Below, piece after piece: positions 6,802 to 14,588 of a DNA stretch of 32,628 nt. Both the position numbers and the translations under genes were made by a program. The first letter of the stretch is position 1, and each line of letters begins with the position of its first letter. This DNA is from an uncultured Bacteroidales bacterium (GTDB lineage: Bacteria > Bacteroidota > Bacteroidia > Bacteroidales > F082), in assembly GCA_905233445.1 (NCBI GenBank), contig CAJOEP010000042.1, positions 700 to 33,327 of the forward strand. Direction: 5' to 3'. The notes under the pieces are model-generated. The model did not search any database. It was not told the DNA's origin and was given only the letters and a program-made list of their open reading frames with translations.

Positions 6802-6809
6802 TATATTTG
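6802..6809 (+). promoter_or_regulatory. Probable -7 box of the 6840 gene
   Basis: TATATTTG matches TAnnTTTG 30 bp before the ATG. A 7-bp inverted repeat (TTAGTCG/CGACTAA) lies just upstream near 6758-6786 and could be an operator. Confidence 0.45.
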
Positions 6810-6839
6810 GCGCTTTATTATTATAAATCTTTTACGAAT

Positions 6840-7287
6840 ATGACACAGATACCTGATTTTATCGAAACAAATTTGCAAGGGACAAATTTATGGTTTAGAA
6901 TTCCAACAAATCCTATTAAAGAGATTCGTGGTGAAAGACGTAAGATAATTAAAGACGCTTACAAGGCTTTGTTGTCAAAATTAAACGGCAATAACTTCAT
7001 AAAAAATGATTTTCTTGATGAAAATATCTATATAATTTGGAAGGAAAGCTTTCAGAAAGCATCAAATAACGCTACACGATATTGGCAAACGACTTATGCA
7101 GTGCTTAAATTACCCGATGTTTTGAAATATGCCAAACCATTTGATGAGAATTACAGGAGTTTTGACATATACATTCAATAGTAAAACGGAAGATTACAAG
7201 AATTTCACTATTGAAGTGGTTATTGGCAAGAAAAGCGACGGCCGAAACGTCCAATACAGTCTGGAGTATATAAAAAAAAGCGTGTAG
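6840..7287 (+). pseudogene. Phage-toxin-like (BECR/LPD-type) gene, frameshifted
   Basis: The ATG at 6840 opens 113 codons: IRGERRKIIKDAYKALLSKL, then a motif reading WKESFQKASNNATRYWQTT and LKLPDVLKYAKPF. The S..KAS followed by L.LP.VL..A arrangement resembles large-polyvalent-protein and phage-barnase-type domains, and partly the gene at 14589. The frame ends at 7181, but a shifted frame continues without break as LTYTFNSKTEDY, FTIEVVIGKKSDG and VQYSLEYIKKSV to 7287, which reads like the expected C-terminal strands. A frameshift around 7150-7165 is likely. The TTG at 6807 is not used because it is part of the promoter box. The stop of the second frame lies in the first of two tandem hairpins. 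Family uncertain. Confidence 0.55.
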
Positions 7288-7361
7288 TTAATCCATGCAT
7301 AAGCCGATCTACACGTTTTTAGGTGTAAAAAAGCAGTTAATCCATGCAAAAGCCGATCTGC
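7281..7361 (+). repeat. Two tandem hairpins with a shared 21-nt loop
   Basis: Hairpin 1: CGTGTAG (7281-7287) pairs with CTACACG (7309-7315), followed by T5. Hairpin 2: GCAG (7333-7336) pairs with CTGC (7358-7361), extended by flanking A6 and T6 runs. The two loops are 21 nt each and identical at 20 positions (TTAATCCATGCA...AGCCGAT), while the stem bases differ and remain paired. Hairpin 1 can act as a terminator for the 6840 gene. The invariant loop suggests a recognised RNA element. Confidence 0.7.
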
Positions 7362-7418
7362 AATTTTTTACGCTGCAAAAATAAGCAAAATTGTATTACG
7401 ACAGTGCAAAAATTTCAA

Positions 7419-7445
7419 AAAAATGCACAATGACCGTGCATTTTT
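7419..7445. terminator. Bidirectional terminator, mainly for the DUF4301 gene
   Basis: AAAAATGCAC and GTGCATTTTT form a 10-bp stem around a 7-nt loop; on the minus strand it is extended by further T. It overlaps the stop of the minus-strand gene at 7444. Confidence 0.75.
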
Positions 7446-8943
7446 ACCCTTGATGCGTCTCCCTTAGCAAGTCATTAACCGTCTTAACTGGGTTGAACGT
7501 CAGAATCGGGACTTCGACGAAGATGGTGATCCAGTCGGCCATGGCGCCGTTCCAGAGGCCGGGGAGCTCCATGGCTTTCAGGTCTTTGCCGTCTTTCGAC
7601 TTCAATGAGATGAAGCCGGTTTCTGGGTCGACGTAATCCGGGAGGTTGAACGAGTTGCCCTTGAAATCCTGGGTGGCGCAGACCAAATCGACAGGGTTGA
7701 AGTGGGTTGATGAGCGGAACATCGCCTCCTGCTTCTCGTTTTTGTGGTCTATCTGCGATGACTCGACAATCTGAAGCGAGATCTCGTCGCTGCTGTTGCG
7801 AGTGAAATATGGACCTCCGCCAGGCTCGCCCTCGTTTTTCACCATGCCGCACACGCGCATCGGGCGGTTGAGTTTGCCATAAAGAAAGTCGATTTTCTCG
7901 ATTTCGTTGTAGGTGCTGAAGAAATCAGGGATGTCAATCATCAGCTTGTCTTTCGCGAAAGCAGTGATTTCGTCGAGTTCTTCGTTAGTGACATTGCCGT
8001 CGTCGAGCATCTCGAGGTATTCAAACTGTTGCTGTTGCAGACGGAAGAGGTAGCCGCCGAGTACCTTTTTATATTCGTAGGTTGTTGCCTTAAAACGGTC
8101 GGGAACCACGTTGTCGATGTTCTTGATAAATATGATTTCCTTATGTAAGTCGTTGAGGTTCTGAATCAAAGCGCCGTGACCGCCCGGACGGAACACCAGT
8201 TTGCTGTCCTTGTCGCGGAACGGCTCGTTGTTCATATCGACAGCGATGGTGTCGGTTGAAGGTTTCTGCACCGAGAAACCAATATCGTATTTGATGCCGA
8301 ACTGTTTCTCGTATTTCGGCAGCACGTAATTCACAATCTTCTTGAAGATGTCGAGATGCTCCTGCGACACGGTGAAATGCAACTTCGCCACCTTGCCGTT
8401 GTTGCTGTATTCAGCGGCTTCCACGAGATGTTCCTCCATCGCGAGACGGGCTGAATCGCCGTATTTGTGGAACTTCAATAATGCCTTCGGAAGGTTACCG
8501 TAATTCATGCCGTCGGCGTTGAGCAGGGTATCGACAATCTCTTGATACTCTTTGTTTTCCAACATCTTTTCGATATCCTTGCCCTTAGCTTGAAGCTGGC
8601 ATTTCAAGTCATTGAAAAAGGCGAAATTATGAATTCCTTTGATGAAAGTCTCTACCGCCTCTGGTTTCATGGAGTAGAGGTCCTTAAACATTCGGCTCGC
8701 CGCGCCCGAAGCTGGCACAAATTTGATGATATCGTAGTATTTTTTGTCCTCATCGAACTGCCTGACAAGCTCTTTTATCTCGTTTTCGTTGAAACGGACG
8801 ATGCCTTTCCCTATTGTAGCAGGCGCGATGAGGTCGCTGAAAGCAAATCCATTTTTAAACTGAACTATTTGATTTTCAACTTGTTGCGCTGAAATTCCTA
8901 AAGCTTCGAGTTGCTGCTTATCGGCAGAAGAGAGTGTTGTCAT
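7444..8943 (-). CDS. DUF4301 family protein
   Basis: 499 residues, typical length for this Bacteroidetes family of unknown function. Recognisable blocks are KFVPASGAASRMFKDL (residues about 76-91, a nucleotide-binding-like glycine loop), FRPGGHGALIQNLNDL (about 247-262), RVCGMVKNEGEPGGGPY and HFNPVDLVCA. The PASGAASRM and RPGGHGALI blocks recall nucleotidyltransferase/pyrophosphorylase folds, so a sugar-nucleotide role has been suggested by resemblance, not shown here. It is cytoplasmic, with no signal peptide or membrane segment. It is a single gene with its own promoter, divergent from ferritin, and conserved in core Bacteroidales genomes. Confidence 0.85.
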   Translation of the reverse strand: MTTLSSADKQQLEALGISAQQVENQIVQFKNGFAFSDLIAPATIGKGIVRFNENEIKELVRQFDEDKKYYDIIKFVPASGAASRMFKDLYSMKPEAVETFIKGIHNFAFFNDLKCQLQAKGKDIEKMLENKEYQEIVDTLLNADGMNYGNLPKALLKFHKYGDSARLAMEEHLVEAAEYSNNGKVAKLHFTVSQEHLDIFKKIVNYVLPKYEKQFGIKYDIGFSVQKPSTDTIAVDMNNEPFRDKDSKLVFRPGGHGALIQNLNDLHKEIIFIKNIDNVVPDRFKATTYEYKKVLGGYLFRLQQQQFEYLEMLDDGNVTNEELDEITAFAKDKLMIDIPDFFSTYNEIEKIDFLYGKLNRPMRVCGMVKNEGEPGGGPYFTRNSSDEISLQIVESSQIDHKNEKQEAMFRSSTHFNPVDLVCATQDFKGNSFNLPDYVDPETGFISLKSKDGKDLKAMELPGLWNGAMADWITIFVEVPILTFNPVKTVNDLLRETHQG

Positions 8944-8964
8944 AATGCAAAATTTTTATCCTTA

Positions 8965-8972
8965 CAAAGTTA
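8965..8972 (-). promoter_or_regulatory. -7 box of the DUF4301 gene
   Basis: TAACTTTG on the minus strand, 22 bp before the ATG. Confidence 0.7.
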
Positions 8973-9012
8973 AATCATTTTTTTAGAAAAAAGAAAAATT
9001 TTTTGAAAAATG

Positions 9013-9043
9013 TTGACAAAGTTCGAAAATAGGTGTAATTTTG
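9013..9043 (+). promoter_or_regulatory. Ferritin promoter
   Basis: TTGAC at 9013 and TAATTTTG at 9036-9043. The 70-nt leader contains tandem GATTTAA-type direct repeats (9050-9089), which could be an AT-rich enhancer of translation or a regulator site. Confidence 0.75.
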
Positions 9044-9114
9044 CGTAAAAATAATTTAAAGATTTAAGATTTAAAGATTTAAAAATTTACTAAATAAACA
9101 TTAAATTTACAGCT

Positions 9115-9624
9115 ATGAACAAGAAGATTGAAGACGCAATCAATGCGCAGATTAATGCTGAATTATGGTCGGCATACCTTTATTTGTCAATGGGAACCAA
9201 CTTCCGCGCGAAGGGTTTGGACGGCATCGCCAACTGGTTTGAGGTTCAGTTCAAGGAGGAGCAGGACCACGCCATGATTTTCTACAAATACATGCAGAGC
9301 CGTGGCGCACGCGTGGTTTTGAAGCCTATCGCGAAGGTGCAGACCGATTGGAAATCACCAGTTGAGGCATTTGAAGATACACTCGCTCACGAGAAGAAGG
9401 TAACTGAGATGATTCACAAAATCAACGAGTTAGCTATTAAGGAAAAAGACTATGCAACCCAGAACCGCATGGTGTGGTTTGTCGACGAGCAGGTTGAAGA
9501 AGAGGAAGAGGCTGGCAAGAACCTCGAGGCTTTGAAGGCTATCGGCGACAACGCCCTCGGACTGTTTATGTTCGATAAGGAATTGGGTGGTCGCCAGTAT
9601 CATCAGGCATCAGCATTAAAATAA
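9115..9624 (+). CDS. ftnA: Ferritin (bacterial non-haem, FtnA type)
   Basis: Oxidises Fe2+ and stores it as a mineral in a 24-subunit shell in the cytoplasm; in Bacteroides this protects against oxygen and iron stress. 169 residues, the usual length. Four-helix bundle with the ferroxidase ligands visible: E16, E49 and H52 (KEEQDHAM), E93 (AHEKK), and Q126/E129 (VDEQVEEEEE). The acidic run after Q126 is characteristic. The start ATG at 9115 is the only one that gives the complete first helix (MNKKIEDAINAQINAE). Single-gene unit; the stop codon is embedded in a terminator palindrome. Confidence 0.96.
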   Translation: MNKKIEDAINAQINAELWSAYLYLSMGTNFRAKGLDGIANWFEVQFKEEQDHAMIFYKYMQSRGARVVLKPIAKVQTDWKSPVEAFEDTLAHEKKVTEMIHKINELAIKEKDYATQNRMVWFVDEQVEEEEEAGKNLEALKAIGDNALGLFMFDKELGGRQYHQASALK

Positions 9625-9643
9625 ACGAGGTTTATTTTAATGC
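9613..9643. terminator. Perfect 14-bp palindrome over the ferritin stop codon
   Basis: GCATTAAAATAAAC (9613-9626) and its exact reverse complement (9630-9643) flank GAG. The left arm encodes the last residues and stop codon of ferritin. It probably ends the transcript or protects its 3' end. Confidence 0.75.
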
Positions 9644-9644
9644 G

Positions 9645-9720
9645 GTAGGGGCGAATCATTATTCGCTCTTTAATTGTTTGCATTAATACGATAAAGGGGC
9701 GAATAATGATTCGCCCCTAC
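9645..9720. repeat. Inverted pair of palindromic repeats (family R1)
   Basis: Copy 1 at 9645-9666 starts GTAGGGGCGAATCATT; copy 2 at 9696-9720 is in the opposite orientation and ends GATTCGCCCCTAC. Each is itself nearly palindromic, and together they can form a long stem between convergent ferritin and fucosidase genes. Other copies are at 14924 and 15476. Confidence 0.85.
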
Positions 9721-9728
9721 ATTGTATA

Positions 9729-11225
9729 TTAACGTTTTCGTAAAATAATACGATTCAAATCCAATCCAAACGGCTCGAGCGGATTGCAGCGTTCCGCCTG
9801 GTCGAGGGTGATATAATTATAGCCTTCTTTTATTAATAAGGTGCCGAAATAGGAGGTTTGCAGCATGCAGTCAACGCCAGGAAGCACGCGCGTTGTTGAG
9901 ACTCCATTGCAGGTGAGTGTGTATTCTTTGGCATCGTTTTCGGGTTTATAGACGACGAAAACATCGTATTCGCCGGAGGTTTGGGAATCGAGTTGCCATG
10001 AGAGCCACGAATTGGGCTGCACGCTCATGTAGCCGGTGCCGTCGATGGCGGCGTGAGGCTTGCAATCTTGAGGCGTCAGAGTGGGGATGTGACCGTCTTT
10101 GCCGACGCCGATGATGCAGTCGATAGGGCAGGGCTGCAGATGCTCTAAAGTATCGGGATGCGCTCTCAGGAAATCGCCGATACCATTTAGTACATCTTTC
10201 TCATAATCAATCACTTTGCCAGTGCCATCAGGACCGATATTGAGCAGGAAATTGCCGCCGTTGACGACTGTTGTCAGCAGGCGTTGTGTTTGAATCTCAA
10301 TCTGTTGGTTGAGTTCCTGGCGTTCAATCCATGATTTGTAACCCCATGAGTTATAAAGCGATGCAGGGTTGTCCCAATAGATGTCGCCGTACGACGAGAT
10401 GTTTCCGTTGTCGGGCAGCGTCATGTAATCGCCCATGTTGTTCATGATGCGGCCGTTGATAAGGCATTGAGGCTGAATTGATTTCACTGTCTCGCGGAAA
10501 CGGCGGCTCTGTTCGGGAGTTACGAGACCCATATCGAACCACAAAGTGTATATGTCGCCGTAGTTTGTGAGCAGCTCAGTGAGTTGAGCCACGATATAAT
10601 CCTCAAGTTCTGGAGTTATTATCTCGAGTGGCGAATAAACCTGGTTCACGTACTCGATGCAATTTGTCGTTGAATCAGGTTCGAGACGAGGGATTCCGTA
10701 AGGAAAATGCCAGTCGGGGAGGGAGTAGTAGAAACCGAGTTTCATCCCGTGGCGATGGCAGGCGTCGGCGAGTTCTTTTACAATGTCTTTGCCGTAAGGC
10801 GTGAAGTCAACTATATCATAATCAGTGGTTTGCGTGTCGAACATGCAGAATCCGTCGTGATGCTTCGTGGTGAAAACGATATATTTCATGCCGGCGTTTT
10901 TGGCGAGCAGCACAATCTCATCGGCGTTGAAATAGATGGGGTTGAATTCCCTTGCCACAGCCTCATATTCAGGAATGGTAATCCTCGCATGGTTCATTAT
11001 CTGCTCGGCGTAATAAGGAATTTTCTCGCCCTTCCAAACGCCGCCTAATTTCGAATACACACCGAAATGAATAAACATCCCGAAATGGTCGTTGCGGAAT
11101 TCTTCCAATGCGGTTTCGGTTTGTAGAGACGTTTCCCGAAACGTCTCTTTCTCATCATTGCACGAAACGACAAACAACGATAGGATTATTGTGATTATCA
11201 GGATTGATATTAGGGATTTTTTCAT
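9729..11225 (-). CDS. Alpha-L-fucosidase lipoprotein (GH29)
   Basis: Removes terminal alpha-L-fucose from glycans, probably mucin or milk oligosaccharides, outside the inner membrane. 498 residues with a lipobox (LFVVSC, Cys22). The GH29 catalytic domain covers about residues 40-360: FGMFIHFGVYS, YIVFTTKHHDGFCMFD, then LWFDMG, where D231 is the expected nucleophile, and NFLLNIGPDGTG. A beta-sandwich C-terminal domain follows (about 385-498, SWLSWQLDSQTSGEYDVF). Residues 26-35 (KETFRETSLQ) are encoded by a palindromic repeat at 11123-11150 inserted in the linker after the lipid anchor. The gene stands alone, not in a SusC/SusD locus. Confidence 0.92.
   Translation of the reverse strand: MKKSLISILIITIILSLFVVSCNDEKETFRETSLQTETALEEFRNDHFGMFIHFGVYSKLGGVWKGEKIPYYAEQIMNHARITIPEYEAVAREFNPIYFNADEIVLLAKNAGMKYIVFTTKHHDGFCMFDTQTTDYDIVDFTPYGKDIVKELADACHRHGMKLGFYYSLPDWHFPYGIPRLEPDSTTNCIEYVNQVYSPLEIITPELEDYIVAQLTELLTNYGDIYTLWFDMGLVTPEQSRRFRETVKSIQPQCLINGRIMNNMGDYMTLPDNGNISSYGDIYWDNPASLYNSWGYKSWIERQELNQQIEIQTQRLLTTVVNGGNFLLNIGPDGTGKVIDYEKDVLNGIGDFLRAHPDTLEHLQPCPIDCIIGVGKDGHIPTLTPQDCKPHAAIDGTGYMSVQPNSWLSWQLDSQTSGEYDVFVVYKPENDAKEYTLTCNGVSTTRVLPGVDCMLQTSYFGTLLIKEGYNYITLDQAERCNPLEPFGLDLNRIILRKR
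11123..11150. repeat. Palindromic repeat (family R2) inside the fucosidase gene
   Basis: GAGACGTTTC (11126-11135) and GAAACGTCTC (11138-11147) form a perfect 10-bp palindrome preceded by GTA. The same design (GTAGAGACG...CGTCT.TAC) occurs at 22808-22835. Here it lies in frame within the linker behind the lipobox. Confidence 0.75.
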
Positions 11226-11236
11226 AATGAAATCAA

Positions 11237-11557
11237 TTATTTTTTCTTTTTCGGTTTCTGAATTGCCAATTCTTTGCAGGTTGTTTTAACCAGTTCCGAC
11301 ATGTAATCGCGGTCGTCGACATCTTCAATGAAGAAATAATCTTTCGCTCCGTCGTATGGTGGGCGCATATCGACAATGCGGAGCATTGTCCTGCCGGCTT
11401 CTGTCGGTTTCAGATAGAAACAGTTGTCGCAAATGAGGCCGAAGATGATGCCATCGCAATAGATGCCATAGTCGCCAAACATCTTTTTGACCATGATTTC
11501 GCCAGCTCCTTCGCACTGGTCGGCGATATATTGTACATAATTGGGATTGCTTGCCAT
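11237..11557 (-). CDS. TfoX N-terminal-domain protein
   Basis: 106 residues from the ATG at 11557; the frame extends to a TTG at 11575 but the ATG fits the family start. The pattern GEIMVKKMFGDYGIYCDGIIFGLICDN followed by LKPTEAGR is that of the TfoX/Sxy N-terminal domain; VKKMFG.YG is its signature. The protein ends in a basic tail (KPKKKK). In proteobacteria TfoX controls competence, but stand-alone N-domain proteins like this are of unknown role. It lies 11 bp upstream of the fucosidase start and on the same strand, so they may be cotranscribed, though functions look unrelated. Confidence 0.8.
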   Translation of the reverse strand: MASNPNYVQYIADQCEGAGEIMVKKMFGDYGIYCDGIIFGLICDNCFYLKPTEAGRTMLRIVDMRPPYDGAKDYFFIEDVDDRDYMSELVKTTCKELAIQKPKKKK

Positions 11558-11611
11558 GATGAATTTTTTTTGCAAAATATTAATTCTTTGATGTAGTATA
11601 TTATTGAAACT

Positions 11612-14365
11612 TTATATTTGTAATATGCTTTTTAATAAGTCTATAATCTTTTCTTTTTCTCCACTCTCGTTTGTTCGCAATCTAAGTAATGGGAGACCAT
11701 AAATTTCAAGAATATGATTTTTTAATGTATCACGACGATGCTGTACCGTATCATTTTTGTGAAATGTATATCCGTCAGTTTCAATAGCCATTATTGGTTT
11801 TTTTGTAACATGGTTTATTATAAGGAAATCAAGATGTGTGCAATAATTAGATATATACTTGGTTTCTTCCTCGTTCAATAATGACCAATTGCGAATAACA
11901 CTGCGCAATGGTGTGTGGCATAATATACCAAGATGCCTATATTCGGGATATTCTGATAATATGGATTCAAGCAATGAGTATGTGAGATTCTCTGAGTTAT
12001 ATTCAGATATTTTTTTATGATCAGCTAAAAATCGCATTCGCTCATTTGTATAATGGCTGTATAGATAGTCAAAAATCGAGCTGATTTTGCTATCTGTAAC
12101 AGTCATGTTATTGTATTGGATGTACTCGATCAAATCGCTTATATTGCCTTTGCGCTCTTGTTCGTTTCCAGATACAACTAAGACAAAGCGTTTTTTTGCT
12201 CGGGAGATGGCAACGTTAATAAGATTAGTATCATCACTAAACGATGTGATTTGGTCGTCAACAACACTCATTATAATGTTGTCTTTTTCTCTACCTTGAT
12301 ACTTATGAATTGTTGCCGTTTCAATATTAGGTAATTGATGAATACACTCATTAACTTGATTGTTGTATGGCGTGATAATTCCAATATCTCCGTTTGTATC
12401 TAAGAGAGGCAACACTTCACTTTTGATTACATCTATCTCGCGTTGGTTATAATGGTTATATGCATGATGACCATGTGCGGTTTTTATGGCCATCATAACA
12501 TTATTCTCATGATGATCCTCTGTCATTATAAGCAAATTGCCTCCATAGAAGCGTTGGTTGCAATAGTTGATAATTGTCGGATGGCAACGATAGTGCTCGC
12601 GCAATAGTGTTTGGGTGACATCTGGGATTATGGTGCATATTGACTGTAAAAAGCTGTATTCAGCACAGTTATAGCCATTTGCAACCTTATATTCTTTATA
12701 AATGCCATCAAGTTTTATTTTATCCTCATCTGTTACTACATTGGGAAGTTGCATTGTATCACCAACAATAACCGCGTTTCTGGCACATGTCAGCGCCAAT
12801 GCTCCCGTTTCTACAGAAACTTGGGAAGCTTCATCCATAATTATATAGTCATAAATTTGGTCTGGAATGGCTGTTCTTGCAGAGAAAGTTGTACTGAGTA
12901 TAACAGGATAATTCTTGCAAAACTCTTCAGGATTGCGGTGTATATCTTTGACTTCATTCAATGACAAATGACGATTGTTCTCATATTTTTCATGCAACTT
13001 GTCTTTTAATAAAGCCATTGATAATTCTGAAAGATGATCAGACAATGATTTCGCATTTGTAGATGATAGTGCTGCTTCTATTTCTGTGATGCGATTTGAC
13101 AATTCTTTTTGTTTCACAATTAAATATAAAGATTGTAATTCGACCAAAACATTATGCATTGTATCCGAATACAATGAAGCTTTTATACCAAGAAGATACT
13201 TTCCGATGAAACTTAGCCCGGTTAATTTAATCCGTTTAAATAATTTACGAAAATAACTGGATTTAATACTAATGCTATTGTTGAATTCTTGATATTGCAA
13301 CCATAGATCCATCAAACGATTAGATTTTACGCCTGCTTTGGGTTTGTAATCGTTATCTTTGATCTTGTTGTCTGTTTTGAAATGTTGCCATTCTATTTCA
13401 ATGGCTTTTAGTTCTTGTTTGCAATTAGCTAATTCTTCTTGAAGTGAAAATACATCGCGTAATTTGGATAGCGTAGCAGATGTTGACTCAATAATCTTTG
13501 TTTTGTCATTATTATTAATCGCCCATGAATGAAGCTCTTGTGGAATAGAAGGCAGGCTCTTTATAAAATTTTCCTTATTTTCCCTTTTACCTAATGATGC
13601 AACTATAAAACCCAATCCATACTTTTGAAGTTTCTCCATAACATTAAGCGTGGCGGAATTGTTGTTTGACACAACCATTACAGTTTGGTCACGCATAAGT
13701 ATATTGGCAATGATATTTAATATGGTTTGTGTCTTACCTGTTCCAGGAGGACCTTGTATTACACTGATTTGTCGCGCCATTGCTGCTTTAACAGCATTTG
13801 CTTGACTGGCATTACATCCAAAAGGATAAATTATATTTGATGCACTTTTAAATTCTTGCTTGTATTTTTTAGCGTCAAGATATGGCGCAATTGCCAATGA
13901 TTTATCAATAAAATCTATCTTCGCGTAGAGCGAAGGAAGTATCCCGCCATGCTCCTCATCTTTACCTAGATCATTAACTTGAGATATGCGTTTGAGATAA
14001 TCAAAGGCGTTGCAGGCAATATTATCTGCCAGACAAGATTCAACTACTTGAATAGTTCCGTGTAAATAATCTTGTATGTAACCATTAGTATATGTTATTC
14101 GCCAATGTGTTAGATCCTGTTGCTTAAATGAGAGTATATCTGTTACATTTCTTTGTGCTTGCCCATTAATATAAACTTTATTGTGAAGAGGATCATGCCA
14201 TGTTGCATTAGTTAACCAAATGACATCATTGTTGCGATAATGAAAAATACTAGGACTGTTTTTATATTTGACGGCATAAACACCATTTGCACACAATTCA
14301 ATCTTATCTATCTGAAGTGTTTTAGGTTGACCTTTGATGATAATAAAACCTTGTAATGCTGTCAT
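11612..14365 (-). CDS. SF1 (Upf1-like) helicase fused to a DUF2726/PD-(D/E)xK-type nuclease
   Basis: 917 residues. An N-terminal region (1-150) of unknown fold precedes a complete SF1B helicase core: Q-type motif and Walker A GPPGTGKT (205-212), Walker B IIMDEASQ (508-515), motif III VGDTMQLP (534-541), REHYRCHP (589-596), TIHKYQGREKD (685-695) and NVAISRAKKR (717-726). Residues about 280-460 are a helical insertion with coiled-coil character. The C-terminus (775-917) reads HLDFLII, then AIETDGYTFH, HRRDTLKNHIL and LPLLRLRT, the pattern of the DUF2726/DUF559 (Vsr-like) nuclease fold, with D846, E862/D864 and H869 as likely active-site residues. Such one-protein helicase-nuclease fusions are frequent in phage-defence islands; that role is inferred. 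Single gene with its own promoter. Confidence 0.82.
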   Translation of the reverse strand: MTALQGFIIIKGQPKTLQIDKIELCANGVYAVKYKNSPSIFHYRNNDVIWLTNATWHDPLHNKVYINGQAQRNVTDILSFKQQDLTHWRITYTNGYIQDYLHGTIQVVESCLADNIACNAFDYLKRISQVNDLGKDEEHGGILPSLYAKIDFIDKSLAIAPYLDAKKYKQEFKSASNIIYPFGCNASQANAVKAAMARQISVIQGPPGTGKTQTILNIIANILMRDQTVMVVSNNNSATLNVMEKLQKYGLGFIVASLGKRENKENFIKSLPSIPQELHSWAINNNDKTKIIESTSATLSKLRDVFSLQEELANCKQELKAIEIEWQHFKTDNKIKDNDYKPKAGVKSNRLMDLWLQYQEFNNSISIKSSYFRKLFKRIKLTGLSFIGKYLLGIKASLYSDTMHNVLVELQSLYLIVKQKELSNRITEIEAALSSTNAKSLSDHLSELSMALLKDKLHEKYENNRHLSLNEVKDIHRNPEEFCKNYPVILSTTFSARTAIPDQIYDYIIMDEASQVSVETGALALTCARNAVIVGDTMQLPNVVTDEDKIKLDGIYKEYKVANGYNCAEYSFLQSICTIIPDVTQTLLREHYRCHPTIINYCNQRFYGGNLLIMTEDHHENNVMMAIKTAHGHHAYNHYNQREIDVIKSEVLPLLDTNGDIGIITPYNNQVNECIHQLPNIETATIHKYQGREKDNIIMSVVDDQITSFSDDTNLINVAISRAKKRFVLVVSGNEQERKGNISDLIEYIQYNNMTVTDSKISSIFDYLYSHYTNERMRFLADHKKISEYNSENLTYSLLESILSEYPEYRHLGILCHTPLRSVIRNWSLLNEEETKYISNYCTHLDFLIINHVTKKPIMAIETDGYTFHKNDTVQHRRDTLKNHILEIYGLPLLRLRTNESGEKEKIIDLLKSILQI

Positions 14366-14392
14366 AAATTAAAACATAAAACGATACGAGTG

Positions 14393-14400
14393 CAAAATTA
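14393..14400 (-). promoter_or_regulatory. -7 box of the helicase-nuclease gene
   Basis: TAATTTTG on the minus strand, 27 bp before the ATG at 14365. Confidence 0.65.
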
Positions 14401-14443
14401 CAAATAATTTTAAAAAATATTTAACAATAATCAATTAAATACA

Positions 14444-14475
14444 TTGACAAATAATCAAAATTTTACGTATCTTTG
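14444..14475 (+). promoter_or_regulatory. Promoter of the second toxin-like locus
   Basis: TTGAC at 14444 and TATCTTTG at 14468-14475. From the -7 box to about 14577 the sequence matches the minus strand from 1030 down to 925, including GCATCGTAAAACAAAA and GGGAGTTTGCAGGAT-like words. Confidence 0.8.
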
Positions 14476-14523
14476 TCCCCGATTTTGAACCGAAACTAAA
14501 GAGCATCGTAAAACAAAATACTA

Positions 14524-14577
14524 ATGGGATTGGGAGTTTGCAGGATTGCGAAAGGTTTTTTATTGTTTAATGTTTAA
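14524..14577 (+). CDS. Conserved 17-residue leader peptide
   Basis: Reads MGLGVCRIAKGFLLFNV. It is the counterpart of MELGVRRMAKGIFIV at 925-972: seven of the first eleven residues are identical and the others are changes such as Met/Ile, and both stop shortly before the toxin-like gene (11 bp here). Two basic residues followed by a hydrophobic tail would suit a membrane-inserting peptide or a translated leader. No family known to me. Confidence 0.5.
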   Translation: MGLGVCRIAKGFLLFNV

Positions 14578-14588
14578 AAATTAAATGT

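Noticed and set aside
7281..7361. Tandem hairpins as a CRISPR array
   Set aside because: Only two units, with stems that differ and no spacers of constant length; no cas genes nearby.
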